Source of the DNA: Verrucomicrobiaceae bacterium UBA2429
Lineage (GTDB): Bacteria; Verrucomicrobiota; Verrucomicrobiia; Verrucomicrobiales; Verrucomicrobiaceae
Direction: 5' to 3'
NCBI GenBank assembly: GCA_002343505.1
Contig: DDQZ01000070.1
Span: 67,611 to 131,610 of the forward strand
DNA length: 64,000 nucleotides
Shown in pieces: positions 7,847 to 16,784 of the stretch; position 1 is the first letter of the stretch; each line of letters starts with the position of its first letter. The notes below the pieces were generated by a model, which saw only the letters and a list, made by a program, of their open reading frames with translations, had not been told where the DNA came from and made no database searches. The translations under genes were made by a program, and so were the position numbers.

Positions 7847-9214
7847 TCACGCCTCCAGCTTCCACGGCGCGCGGTATTCGCGGCCGAGGAGCTTGGCGGC
7901 CTCGGTGTCGGCGCCGAGGATTTCCTCCCTGGCGGGGTCCCACTTGAGGGCGCGTCCGGTGAGGAAGGTGATGAGCGCCAGATGCCCGGGCAAGGCGCTG
8001 CGGTGCGCGGTCTCGGCGGGGGTGACGGTGGGTTTGCGGCTCTTCACGCAGTCGAGGAAGTTGCGGTGGTGGCCCGGTGTCTCGTAGAGGCGGGTTTTGA
8101 TGACATCATCCCCGAGCTTGGGCGCCTTGGCGGACTCGACGACTTTGTCGCCCTCGCGTTTTTTGATGATCTGCTTGAGCGCGGGGTTCGAGCTGTCGTA
8201 GGCGCCTCCGCGGTTGACGTAAACCCAGCCGTCGGTGCCGATCCATTTGGTGCCCATTTTGATGTCCTCATGGCCGCCGGCGAGGGTCATGAGAATGCCG
8301 CCCTCATAGCGTGCCTCGGCGCGGTATTTGGTGGCGGTGTTCCAGATGTCGGTGCGCGGGGGCATGTCCACCTGCACGGGCGTGACCTCAAGCGGGCCGG
8401 AGCCGTCCATGTCCATGCCCCAGTGTGCGATGTCGCAGTGATGGCCAATCCAGTCGAGGAGCTGGCCGCCGCCGATGTTGTAATCCCAGCGCCAGTTCTT
8501 GTGAACGCGGCACTCGATGTAGTCCTGCATGGCGGAGGGGCCGATCCACATTTCATAATCCAGCTCCGGCGGCGGCGGTGTGACGGAGCGCTTGTCGCCG
8601 GTTTTGGCGAAGTCGTTGTGTCCGGAGGGCAAGCCGACTTCGACATGGGTGAGCTTGCCGATGAGGCCGTTGCGCACGATCTCCGCGCCGATGCGGAAAT
8701 TGTCCTCGCTGCGCTGCCAGGAGCCAGTCTGCCAGATGCGGCCAAAGCGCCTCACCGCGCTGACGATGGCCTGCTGCTCGGCGATGGTGCGCGCCAGCGG
8801 TTTCTCGCCATAGATGTCCTTGCCGTTCTTGGCGGCCTCGATGGCGGTGAGGGCGTGCCAGTTGTCCGGCAGGGCCAGCATGACGGTGTCAATGTCCTTG
8901 CGCGCCATCACCTCGCGGTAGTCGTGGTAGCCTTTGCAGTCGGTGTTTTTGTAATAGCCGTTGATGGTGCCGACGGCTTTTTCCAGATTGCGCTTGTCAA
9001 TGTCGCACGCGGCGAGGACGCGGCAGTCGGATTGCGCCATGAAATTGTTCGTGTTGCCCGGCCCCATCATGCCCCAGCCAAAGACGGCCATGGTGATCTG
9101 GTTCGAAGGCGCGTTCTGCCCGAGAACGCTGGAGGGGATGATGGAGGGAAAGCCGAGCGCGGCGGCGGACTGGGCAAGGAACTTGCGGCGGCTGGTGAGG
9201 GGGATTTTTTTCAT
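7847..9214 (-). CDS. Tat-exported Gfo/Idh/MocA-family oxidoreductase
   Basis: The protein has 455 residues. The N-terminus MKKIPLTSRRKFLAQSAAAL carries a twin-arginine SRRKFL motif and a hydrophobic stretch, so periplasmic export in folded form is likely. The Rossmann fold follows at once (VFGWGMMGPGN in the nucleotide-binding loop position, AACDID at the end of strand 2). EKPLARTIAEQ contains the EKP motif with the family's conserved lysine. GQLLDWIGHHCDIAHWGM matches the histidine-rich substrate-side segment. Members oxidise or reduce sugars and derivatives using NAD(P); the substrate is unknown. The start was placed at ATG 9214 because the upstream extension to 9292 is not signal-like. A divergent gene of the same superfamily starts 229 bases away. 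Confidence 0.9.
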   Translation of the reverse strand: MKKIPLTSRRKFLAQSAAALGFPSIIPSSVLGQNAPSNQITMAVFGWGMMGPGNTNNFMAQSDCRVLAACDIDKRNLEKAVGTINGYYKNTDCKGYHDYREVMARKDIDTVMLALPDNWHALTAIEAAKNGKDIYGEKPLARTIAEQQAIVSAVRRFGRIWQTGSWQRSEDNFRIGAEIVRNGLIGKLTHVEVGLPSGHNDFAKTGDKRSVTPPPPELDYEMWIGPSAMQDYIECRVHKNWRWDYNIGGGQLLDWIGHHCDIAHWGMDMDGSGPLEVTPVQVDMPPRTDIWNTATKYRAEARYEGGILMTLAGGHEDIKMGTKWIGTDGWVYVNRGGAYDSSNPALKQIIKKREGDKVVESAKAPKLGDDVIKTRLYETPGHHRNFLDCVKSRKPTVTPAETAHRSALPGHLALITFLTGRALKWDPAREEILGADTEAAKLLGREYRAPWKLEA

Positions 9215-9443
9215 ACGCAGCCGATTTGTAGGCAACGCGCGGGCTTTCTGTCGAGCCAAAAGAATCACCTCCGCCCCAGACGCGGCCCGCAACCCTCAAA
9301 TGCACGCCCGCATTCCTTGTTTTGAAAGGCCAAAACCCGCTCCGGGTCTTCCTCCCCAAGCGACCAGCGCCCGGATGCCTGCATGGCGCGCTCTTGCCGG
9401 TGAATGAAAGGCGGGGGGGCCCTGGCCGTAATTGCCTGCCACC

Positions 9444-10409
9444 ATGATCCGAACCCTCTCTCTTCTCGTTGCCGCGCTCTTTGCGGTGTCCGCTTCCCAG
9501 GCTCAAAACATCCGCGCGGGAATCATCGGGCTGGACACCTCGCATGTGCTGGCTTTCACGAAGACGCTGAACGCGGAGCCGCAGAAGCCGGAGGTGATGG
9601 GCGTGCGCATGGTGGCCGCGTACGCGCAGGGGTCGAAGGACATCGAGTCGAGCGTCAAACGGGTGCCGGAATACACGGAGAAGGTGAGGGAGATGGGCGT
9701 GCAGATCGTGGGCAGCATTGACGAGCTGCTCGACCTCGTGGACGTGGTCTTTCTGGAGACCAATGACGGCCGCCCGCATCTGGAGCAGCTGCGCCCCTGT
9801 CTGGCGGCGGGCAAGCCGGTGTTCATAGACAAGCCCATTGCCGGCAGCCTGCGGGATGCCATCACGATCTTCAAAGAGGCGAAGGCGGCCGGGGTGCCGG
9901 TGTTTTCCTCCTCATCGCTGCGATTCGGCAAGGACAGCCAGGCCGTGCGCGCGGGTTCCATTGGCAGGGTGAAAGAGGCGCGCACGCACAGCCCGGCCTC
10001 GCTGGAACCCTCGCACCCGGATTTGTTCTGGTATGGCATCCACGGCGTGGAGAGCCTTTTCACTGTCATGGGCGCAGGCTGCGTGTCCGTGAAACGCGGC
10101 GCGACCGAGGACGGCAAAATCCAGGTCACCGGCACCTGGGAGGACGGGCGCAAGGGCACCTTCACCGAGGGCAAGGGCTACGGCGGCACGGCCATCGGCG
10201 AAAAGGGCGAGGCGCCGGTGGGCAGCTACGACGGCTATGATCCGCTGCTCTTCACGGCAGTGCATTTCTTCCGCACGGGCGTGGCGCCGGTGACTCCGGA
10301 GGAGACGCTGGAAATCTACGCCTTCATGGAGGCGGCCGACGAGAGCAAACGCCGCGGAGGCGCGGAAGTGACGCTCAGGGAGGTCATGGAAAAAGCGTCC
10401 GCTCCGTGA
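9444..10409 (+). CDS. Secreted Gfo/Idh/MocA-family oxidoreductase
   Basis: The product has 321 residues. A Sec signal peptide (MIRTLSLLVAALFAVSASQA) is followed by the Rossmann strand IRAGIIGLDTSHVLAF. VDVVFLETNDGRPHLEQ and AGKPVFIDKPIAGS (a DKP variant of the EKP motif) place it in the Gfo/Idh/MocA superfamily. The C-terminal alpha/beta domain is shorter than usual. The first binding glycine motif is GLDTSH rather than GxGxxG, so cofactor binding may differ. It is divergent from the Tat-exported homologue at 7847-9214, suggesting a shared sugar-related role. ATG 9444 was chosen over TTG 9432 because the signal peptide starts there. Confidence 0.85.
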   Translation: MIRTLSLLVAALFAVSASQAQNIRAGIIGLDTSHVLAFTKTLNAEPQKPEVMGVRMVAAYAQGSKDIESSVKRVPEYTEKVREMGVQIVGSIDELLDLVDVVFLETNDGRPHLEQLRPCLAAGKPVFIDKPIAGSLRDAITIFKEAKAAGVPVFSSSSLRFGKDSQAVRAGSIGRVKEARTHSPASLEPSHPDLFWYGIHGVESLFTVMGAGCVSVKRGATEDGKIQVTGTWEDGRKGTFTEGKGYGGTAIGEKGEAPVGSYDGYDPLLFTAVHFFRTGVAPVTPEETLEIYAFMEAADESKRRGGAEVTLREVMEKASAP

Positions 10410-10427
10410 GGAGGGCGGCATCATTTT

Positions 10428-10470
10428 GCGGGGCTGCGAAGGCGCTTGTAACGCCGCCGCCCCGCCGTTT
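10428..10470 (+). terminator. Candidate terminator after secreted oxidoreductase
   Basis: GCGGGGC pairs with GCCCCGC, with an inner GGCG/CGCC stem, followed by CGTTTTG. It lies 18 bases after the stop of the gene ending at 10409. Confidence 0.4.
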
Positions 10471-10557
10471 TGTATGCGCGAAAGTTTTCAACGGAAGCCC
10501 GCGCGGCGCGTCTTTAGGCACTGCCACAGCGTTTTAACGAAACCCTGACCCACGACC

Positions 10558-12144
10558 ATGAAACACATCCCCCTTCTCACACTCGCCCTCGCCTCCGCGC
10601 TGCCCTGCATGACAGGCGCCCAGGAAAACGGCAAACCCGCCGGCATCTCCGCCGCCGAATTCCACAGCCGTCTCACCAGGGACGCCGCCCCGCTGCCCGA
10701 CGGCGGCCAGCTCAAAATGAGCTACGCCGACGTGGTGGACAAGATCCTGCCCAGCGTCGTCACCATCTTTTCCAAAGGCGGCAAATCCGGCGCGCCTGAC
10801 GTGGAGGACATCCCGCCAAATCTGCGGCCCTTCTTTTATCACTTCTTCGGCGTGCCGCCTCCCGGCGAGGATGAGGAGGAGGAGCCCGCGCCGCGCGGAC
10901 GCCGCGGCGCTCCCAGGCAGGCCCCTCCGCGCGAGATGCCGCAGCAGCGCGGAGTAGGCTCGGGCTTCATCATCTCCCAGGACGGCTACATCATCACGAA
11001 CAACCACGTCATCGCCGACGCGGAGGAAATCCAGGTGGCCGTGGAGCACAACGGCAGCTCGAAGAACTACAACGCCGAAGTCATCGGCGCGGACCCTCTC
11101 ACCGATGTGGCCTTGATCAAAATCGAGGCATCCGGCCTGCCCACCGCCGTCATCGCGGACAGTGACAGGCTGCGCGTGGGCGACATCGTGCTGGCCGCCG
11201 GCGCCCCGATGGAGCTGAACCGCTCCGTGACCCAGGGCATCGTCAGCGCGCTGGGGCGCACCGGGCTGGGCATCGTCGGCAAAGGCAACATGGCCGGCTA
11301 CGAAGACTTCATCCAGACCGACGCCTCCATCAACCCCGGCAACTCCGGCGGCCCGCTTGTGGACGCGCTCGGTCGAGTCGTGGGCATCAACACGGCCATC
11401 CTCTCGCGCAGCGGCGGCAACATCGGCATCGGCTTCGCCATCCCGATGAACATGGCTTTGAAAATCGTCGAGGACCTCATAGACAGCGGCTCGGTGCAGC
11501 GCGGCTACCTCGGCGTGCTCATCGGAGATCTGGATGATGAGAAGGCCTCCGTGCTCGGCCTCAAGGACCAGGGCGGCGCGCTCATCACCAAAGTCGGCGC
11601 GGAGTCGCCGGCGGAAAAAGCCGGGCTGGAAGTGGGTGACGTGGTCGTCGCCGTGAACGGCCAGCGCATTGACACAAGCGCCAAGCTGCGTCTCATCGTC
11701 AGCAGCCAGCGGCCAGGCACCGAAGTCGCCCTCGACGTGCTGCGCGAGGGGGCCAAATTGACCCTCAAAGCCCGGCTCGAGGAGCTGCCCCAGGAGGCCC
11801 TGGCCCAGATCAATCGAGGCGGCGAGTTGCCGCGCAAAGGCGGCTCCGGCGTCAGCAACGCCGAAATCGTGCCCGGCGTCACTGTGCAGAATCTCACCCC
11901 CGCCACGCGCGAGCGCTACGATGTGCCCGCCGATGTGCAGGGAGTGGTGGTCACGACGATAGATACCGAGAGCCGCGCGGCCGCGATGGGCATTGAGGAG
12001 GGCGATGTCATCCAGCAGGTGAACCGCAAGCCTGTGCGCGCCGTGGGCGAGGCCGTGGAACTGGCGAAAAACAGCGTCAAAACCGTGCTGCTCCGCGTCT
12101 ATCGCAAAGGTGACACGATGCTCTTCATGGTGAACCAGTCCTGA
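10558..12144 (+). CDS. HtrA/DegP-type periplasmic serine protease
   Basis: The product has 528 residues and a signal peptide ending near TGAQ. The trypsin-like domain carries the catalytic triad H150 (TNNHVIAD), D183 (DPLTDVALIKI) and S263 (NPGNSGGPLV). Two PDZ domains follow, at about 310-405 (RGYLGVLIGDL, GVEVGD-like GLEVGDVVVAVNG) and about 440-525 (VPADVQGVVVTTID, GIEEGDVIQQVN). A proline- and arginine-rich insert (residues 100-130, with an acidic EDEEEE run) precedes the protease core where DegP has the LA loop. The family degrades or chaperones misfolded envelope proteins. It is convergent with the lipoprotein gene whose 3' end is 12 bases away. Confidence 0.95.
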   Translation: MKHIPLLTLALASALPCMTGAQENGKPAGISAAEFHSRLTRDAAPLPDGGQLKMSYADVVDKILPSVVTIFSKGGKSGAPDVEDIPPNLRPFFYHFFGVPPPGEDEEEEPAPRGRRGAPRQAPPREMPQQRGVGSGFIISQDGYIITNNHVIADAEEIQVAVEHNGSSKNYNAEVIGADPLTDVALIKIEASGLPTAVIADSDRLRVGDIVLAAGAPMELNRSVTQGIVSALGRTGLGIVGKGNMAGYEDFIQTDASINPGNSGGPLVDALGRVVGINTAILSRSGGNIGIGFAIPMNMALKIVEDLIDSGSVQRGYLGVLIGDLDDEKASVLGLKDQGGALITKVGAESPAEKAGLEVGDVVVAVNGQRIDTSAKLRLIVSSQRPGTEVALDVLREGAKLTLKARLEELPQEALAQINRGGELPRKGGSGVSNAEIVPGVTVQNLTPATRERYDVPADVQGVVVTTIDTESRAAAMGIEEGDVIQQVNRKPVRAVGEAVELAKNSVKTVLLRVYRKGDTMLFMVNQS

Positions 12145-12156
12145 ACCGGGCCGGCA

Positions 12157-14625
12157 TCAACGCGAACGCCTGGGATCATCGGCGGACGAGCGCGGTCCCG
12201 GGCGTTGAGATGTGGACGGAGCACTGCGCGCCGGAGGAGGCGGCGGTGCGACCCTGGAGGGCGCTGGCGGCGTGATGCGCGCGGGTGGCGGCGCCTGGCG
12301 CTGGGCGCTTTGGCGCGCCGCCTGCTGCTGGGCTGCCTGCTGCTGGGCGGAGCGCCGCGCCATTTCCTGCCGGGCGGCTTCCACCTGGTCGCGCGCGCGG
12401 GCGGAGGCCTCCTCATTTTGACGGCGCAGTTGCTCGGATCTGCGCGCGGCTTCCTCCTGCTGTTGCTGTTGCAACTGTCTGCGGCGGGTGTCTTCCATCT
12501 GCCTTTGCTGCTCGGCGGCCCTCTGCCGCGAGGCATCCTCGAGTTGCTTGCGCGCGGCATCCTGCGCGGCTTTGGCGCGTGTGGCGGCGTCCTCCATCTT
12601 TTTGCGCGCGTCCTGCTGCTGGCGCGCCATTTCGGCGGCGCGGGCGCGGGCGGTCTCCGCGTCACGGGTGCGGCGGTCCATCTCGGCGCGCTGGGCCGTG
12701 TCCTGGGCGGCCTTGGCGCGCGCGGCGTCCTCGGATTTTTTGCGCGCCTCCTCCAGTTGGCGTTTCATTTCGGCGGCTCGGTTTTGGGCTTCGGTCTCGC
12801 GCGTGCGGCGGTCCATCTCGGCGCGCTGGGCCGCGTCCTGGGCGGCTTTGGCGCGCGCGGTGTCATCCATTTTTTTGCGGGCTTCCTCCTGCTGGCGTTC
12901 CATGGCTTCGGCACGCGCCTGGTCCTCCGCGGCTTCGCGGGAACGGCGGTCCGCCTCGGCTCGTTGTCTGGCCGCCTGATCGGCGCTGGTGCGCGCTGAT
13001 TCGGCAATCTTTTTGCGGGCTTCCTCAAGCTGGCGCGCCATCTCCTGGGCGCGGCTGGCAGCGGCACCCTCGGCCTGCGAACGGCGGTCTGCCGACGGCT
13101 GGGTCGAGGGAACCGTTGGCTGCCCGCCAGCAGCGCCCGGCATCGGAGGGCGGCCGGCTTCGGAAGGGGGCCCGGCAGTTTCACGATCCCGACCCGGAAT
13201 GGCCGGGCCGCGCCCGGATGGAACCGGCATTGTTGGAATGGCGGGCCGGACTTGCTCTCCCGGTCTGGCGGGTTCAGTGGCCGGGGGCCGCGTGCTGCCG
13301 GGCACCTCGCGCACCACGGTCGCGGGCGGGCTGTCAGGGGCGGGCGACGCGGGACGCGGATCACGCGCCTGCCGGGTGATCACATCGCGCAGGCTGGTGC
13401 GGTTTTCCTGGGGCACCTCGGACCAGCCGTCCACAAGTTCGGGCCGGCTGACGCGCTGGGAAATGCGGGGCAGGACAGCGGGGCGGTCGGCGCGCCCTGA
13501 AGGCAGCGGCGCGGCGGCCAGCACGACGCCGCCGTCGCGGCTGGTGCGCGCGAGGTGGGAGCGGTCGAGTTCGCGGTGGACCTCCACACGGGCGCGCGGC
13601 ACCGGGCTGCCGAGGCGGCGCTCAAGCCAGGCGCGGTCCGGGCCGCCGCGATGCGCGAAGAAGCGGCTCTGCGACTGGTTGACCACGGTGATGCTGGTCA
13701 CATTCACTGTGGAGGCAAAAATGCGGGTCACGTTGGTGATGGACAGCCCGATGCTGGTGTAGCTGGAGCGGCCAAAATAGCTGCTCTGGATGAAGAAGTA
13801 GCTGCTGGGGCTGAGACCGTACCGCACATCGCAATCGTGGCTGATGACGGTGACATTCAACCCGGGGCCGGGAGGCAGTGGCGCCCAGCCGATGTAGTCC
13901 GGCCCGGTCCTCCAGGAGACCCATGCGGGCGCCCATTCGCGTCCGGGAATCCACACCCATCCGTGCCGCGACACGCGCACCCAGCGCCCGTAATGATAGC
14001 AGGCCCAGCCAAAAGGTTCGCGGCTGTCCCAGGCCCAGCCGTGGTCGCTCCACATCCAGCGCCCGTCCATGTAGGGCCGCCAGGAGGCCTGCGCCGCCAG
14101 CCTGGGACGCCAGGCATAGCCGTAGCCTTCGACATCCAGCCAGTCTCCATGGGGGGAGAGCTGCTCATAAAAGAGCGAGTAGTCGGCGGCGGGGTCCACC
14201 CAGGGCTGGGCCACGGGCGCCTGGGGAAGAGGCTGCACCGGCGCCACGGGCTGAACCACAACGGGCGGGGCCTGCGGCTGCGGCTGGGTCAGCAGTTGGT
14301 CTCGCAGGGCGTCGGCTTTCTGGCGCGCAGTTTCAGCATCGGCCATGAGGCGGCGGTTTTCCTCCTCCATGGCCAGCAGCCGGGCCTGCAGCTCGGCGTT
14401 CTCCTTTTCCTGCATTTGGAGCTTCAAGTCGGCGAGTTCTTTCTGCATGGACTCGCCGCGCGCCTGCATGTCGGCGGCCTGCTGCTCATAGGCGGCCCGG
14501 GTTTCCTCCATCTGCCGGCGCAGCTCGTCCTGCGCGGCGGAGTTTGCCTGGAAGGCCGAGGGGTCGCAACCCGCAGTGAGGAACACCAGCAAACTGGAGA
14601 CAAGGGGGAGGGATGTCGTTTTCAT
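12157..14625 (-). CDS. DUF6600-type lipoprotein with long charged coiled-coil tail
   Basis: The protein has 822 residues. A lipoprotein signal ends with LTAGC (Cys20). Residues about 27-130 form an E/Q/R-rich coiled coil. A Trp/Tyr-rich core (about 150-260), with PHGDWLDVEGYGYAWRP, MDGRWMWSDHGWAW and GWAPLPPGPG, matches the DUF6600 pattern seen in large verrucomicrobial and other envelope proteins. A proline-rich linker follows. From about residue 510 onward there are repeated blocks such as RAEMDRRTRE and EEARKK that predict a long helix. Anchoring in the outer membrane with a periplasmic rod is inferred. The start at 14625 gives the lipoprotein signal; the open frame extends upstream without support. 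Confidence 0.8.
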   Translation of the reverse strand: MKTTSLPLVSSLLVFLTAGCDPSAFQANSAAQDELRRQMEETRAAYEQQAADMQARGESMQKELADLKLQMQEKENAELQARLLAMEEENRRLMADAETARQKADALRDQLLTQPQPQAPPVVVQPVAPVQPLPQAPVAQPWVDPAADYSLFYEQLSPHGDWLDVEGYGYAWRPRLAAQASWRPYMDGRWMWSDHGWAWDSREPFGWACYHYGRWVRVSRHGWVWIPGREWAPAWVSWRTGPDYIGWAPLPPGPGLNVTVISHDCDVRYGLSPSSYFFIQSSYFGRSSYTSIGLSITNVTRIFASTVNVTSITVVNQSQSRFFAHRGGPDRAWLERRLGSPVPRARVEVHRELDRSHLARTSRDGGVVLAAAPLPSGRADRPAVLPRISQRVSRPELVDGWSEVPQENRTSLRDVITRQARDPRPASPAPDSPPATVVREVPGSTRPPATEPARPGEQVRPAIPTMPVPSGRGPAIPGRDRETAGPPSEAGRPPMPGAAGGQPTVPSTQPSADRRSQAEGAAASRAQEMARQLEEARKKIAESARTSADQAARQRAEADRRSREAAEDQARAEAMERQQEEARKKMDDTARAKAAQDAAQRAEMDRRTRETEAQNRAAEMKRQLEEARKKSEDAARAKAAQDTAQRAEMDRRTRDAETARARAAEMARQQQDARKKMEDAATRAKAAQDAARKQLEDASRQRAAEQQRQMEDTRRRQLQQQQQEEAARRSEQLRRQNEEASARARDQVEAARQEMARRSAQQQAAQQQAARQSAQRQAPPPARITPPAPSRVAPPPPPARSAPSTSQRPGPRSSADDPRRSR

Positions 14626-14702
14626 GGCAATGCCTGAACAAAGACGAGGCGCGGGTGAATACCATTCGATTTCACGCGCGGATGCCGCCATGATCCGCGC
14701 GC

Positions 14703-15623
14703 ATGGCCGTCTTTCTCATCCGTCGTTTGCTCAGCAGCCTGCTGGTGCTGTTCTTCGCGGTGTCACTCACTTTCCTGCTGACGCGCTCGCTGCCGAGCGG
14801 GCCTTTTGACAGGGAAAAGCTGGCCTCCGCGCAAGTGCGGGAGGCGCTGATGGCCAGGTACAAGCTGGATGGCACGCTGTGGCAGCAGTACACGACTTAC
14901 ATGGGCGACCTGCTGCGCGGCGACCTGCGTGTGTCCTTCAAATACCGCGACTGGACGGTGGCGGAGATCCTGGCGCAAAAGCTGCCCGTCTCACTGCAGC
15001 TCGGCGCGCTGTCCTTCCTGCTCGCAAGCACGCTCGGCGTGCTGCTCGGCGCGCTGGCGGCGCTGCGGCGGGACACGCCGGTGGACTGGCTGGCCATGCT
15101 CGGCGCGCTGCTCGCCATCTCGATCCCATCCTTCATCACCGGGCCGGTGATGATCGCCGTCTTCGCGCTCTGGCTGGGCTGGCTGCCGGTGGCGGGCTGG
15201 GGCAGCCCGGCGCATCTGGTGCTGCCCGCCATTTGCCTGGCCGCCCCCTACACAGCCTATGTGGCGCGGCTGATGCGCAACAGCCTGCTGGATGTGCTCC
15301 AGAGCGACTTCCTGCGCACGGCCAAGGCCAAGGGCCTCTCCGACGCGCAAGCGCTGGCGCGCCATGCCATGAAGCCCGCCATCCTGCCTGTGGTGACTTT
15401 TCTCGGCCCGCTGGCGGCGCATCTGCTCACGGGTTCGATGATCATCGAGAGCGTCTTCAACATCTCCGGCGCGGGCGGAGTCTTCGTCAACGCCATTCAG
15501 AACCGGGACGCCTTTCTGCTCTGCGGAGCGGTGGTCATCTACTGCTCCCTGCTGGTCTTCTTCAACCTCGTGGTGGACCTGCTTTACCGAGTGCTCGACA
15601 AGCGCATCCAGCTCCACGGCTGA
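14703..15623 (+). CDS. OppB/DppB-type ABC transporter permease, solitary
   Basis: The product has 306 residues. The N-terminal MAVFLIRRLLSSLLVLFFAV helix and the segment RYKLDGTLWQQYTTYMGDLLRGDLRVS are typical of DppB/OppB permeases. It has about six hydrophobic helices and the cytoplasmic EAA-like loop ARLMRNSLLDVLQSDFLRTAKAKGLS, which contacts the ATPase. Family members import oligopeptides or other solutes across the inner membrane, normally with OppC, OppD/F and a binding protein. None of these is in the flanking genes, so the partners must lie elsewhere. It is divergent from the DUF6600 lipoprotein, with 77 bases between starts, and has a hairpin terminator at 15638. Confidence 0.9.
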   Translation: MAVFLIRRLLSSLLVLFFAVSLTFLLTRSLPSGPFDREKLASAQVREALMARYKLDGTLWQQYTTYMGDLLRGDLRVSFKYRDWTVAEILAQKLPVSLQLGALSFLLASTLGVLLGALAALRRDTPVDWLAMLGALLAISIPSFITGPVMIAVFALWLGWLPVAGWGSPAHLVLPAICLAAPYTAYVARLMRNSLLDVLQSDFLRTAKAKGLSDAQALARHAMKPAILPVVTFLGPLAAHLLTGSMIIESVFNISGAGGVFVNAIQNRDAFLLCGAVVIYCSLLVFFNLVVDLLYRVLDKRIQLHG

Positions 15624-15637
15624 CGGACACCGTGCCG

Positions 15638-15670
15638 CAAGGGCCAAAATGCGCGCCGGTTTTGGCCTTG
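15638..15670 (+). terminator. Strong hairpin after OppB-type gene
   Basis: CAAGGGCCAAAA pairs with TTTTGGCCTTG with one bulged G and a 10-nt loop, 14 bases after the stop. There is no long T-run beyond the stem, but its position and strength fit a terminator. Confidence 0.5.
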
Positions 15671-15723
15671 CCGGAGCGTTCAATGGTGAGTAAGCGTCAC
15701 GTCCACCCCCGCGTCCTCGATCC

Positions 15724-16701
15724 ATGTCCATGCGTCCCCTCATCCTTCTGGCCGTTCTGCCAGTCCTATCCGGCGCCGCCGCAGCCCAGTCCATGAGCAA
15801 CGGCATCGCCGCCGTGGTCAACGGCAACCCCATCATGAAGTCCGAGGTGCGCGACTCGGTGAACGCGCAGGAGCAGATCCTCCGCTTTCAATACCAGAAC
15901 GACTCGAACCGGCTGCAGAAGGAGCTTTCCCAGCTCCGCGCCACCGCGCTGGACAGCCTCATAGACCGGGAGCTGGTGCTCGGAGAATTCAAGCGCCTGG
16001 GCGCCAGCATCAAAGCCCAGTGGGTGGATGACGACATCAACAGCATCGTGCGCGAGAGCTTCAAGGGCGACCGCGAGGCCTTCATCCGGGAGCTGACCAG
16101 CACCGGAGTCACCCTGAAGAAATTCCGCGAACTGCGCGAAAAGATGATGATCGTGCAGGCCATGCGCGGGAAAAAAGCCGCCGAGCAGCCTCCGGCCACC
16201 CCAAAGGAAGTGGAGGAGTATTACAGGAAGAACATTGATGCCTGGCGCAGCGGCGGGAAGGTGAAGATCAGCACCATCACGCTCTCCAAATTAGGCACGG
16301 AACCCGGCTTCACCCTCGAAGGCCAGCGCAAGATCGCCGAGGAGCTGCGCGCTAAAATCACCAAAGGCGCGGACTTTGCCACCCTGGCGAAGACTTACTC
16401 CCAGGACAGCAAGGCCGAGGAAGGCGGCTCATGGGACTGGATGGGGCGCGAGGAAATGAACCCCTCCATCGCCAACGTGGCCTTTGGCATGAAGGCGGGA
16501 CAGATCAGCGAAATCATTGACGACCAGGCGGCCTACATCATCATCGCCTGCGACGCCATCCAGCACGGCGCCGCCAAGCCGATGAGCGAGGTGCGCGAGG
16601 AGATCGAGCGAGCCGTCTCTGCCGAAAAGTCCAAGGCCATCATTGACCAGTGGATGGAAAACCTGCGCAAGCGCGCGGTGATCAAGAAATTTGGCTGGTA
16701 A
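15724..16701 (+). CDS. SurA/PpiC-like periplasmic peptidyl-prolyl isomerase
   Basis: The product has 325 residues. The signal peptide is LILLAVLPVLSGAAAAQ. Residues about 27-170 are a SurA-N-like helical chaperone domain (IAAVVNGNPIMKSEVRD, SLIDRELVLGEFKRLG). Residues about 178-285 form a parvulin (PpiC) domain with VKISTITLSK, the FATLAKTYSQDSKAEEGGSW signature and ISEIIDDQAAYIII. A C-terminal helix closes the fold as in SurA. It probably helps fold outer-membrane proteins in the periplasm. ATG 15724 was chosen; a second in-frame ATG lies 6 bases later. The gene stands alone between a terminator and a convergent PDZ gene. Confidence 0.9.
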   Translation: MSMRPLILLAVLPVLSGAAAAQSMSNGIAAVVNGNPIMKSEVRDSVNAQEQILRFQYQNDSNRLQKELSQLRATALDSLIDRELVLGEFKRLGASIKAQWVDDDINSIVRESFKGDREAFIRELTSTGVTLKKFRELREKMMIVQAMRGKKAAEQPPATPKEVEEYYRKNIDAWRSGGKVKISTITLSKLGTEPGFTLEGQRKIAEELRAKITKGADFATLAKTYSQDSKAEEGGSWDWMGREEMNPSIANVAFGMKAGQISEIIDDQAAYIIIACDAIQHGAAKPMSEVREEIERAVSAEKSKAIIDQWMENLRKRAVIKKFGW

Positions 16702-16784
16702 GTCCCATGCCAAAAGGAAAGCAGGGACGCGCGGCTCCCGACACACGCGCCCCTGCTCCTTGGTTGCGGGGGTTGGATGCAAAA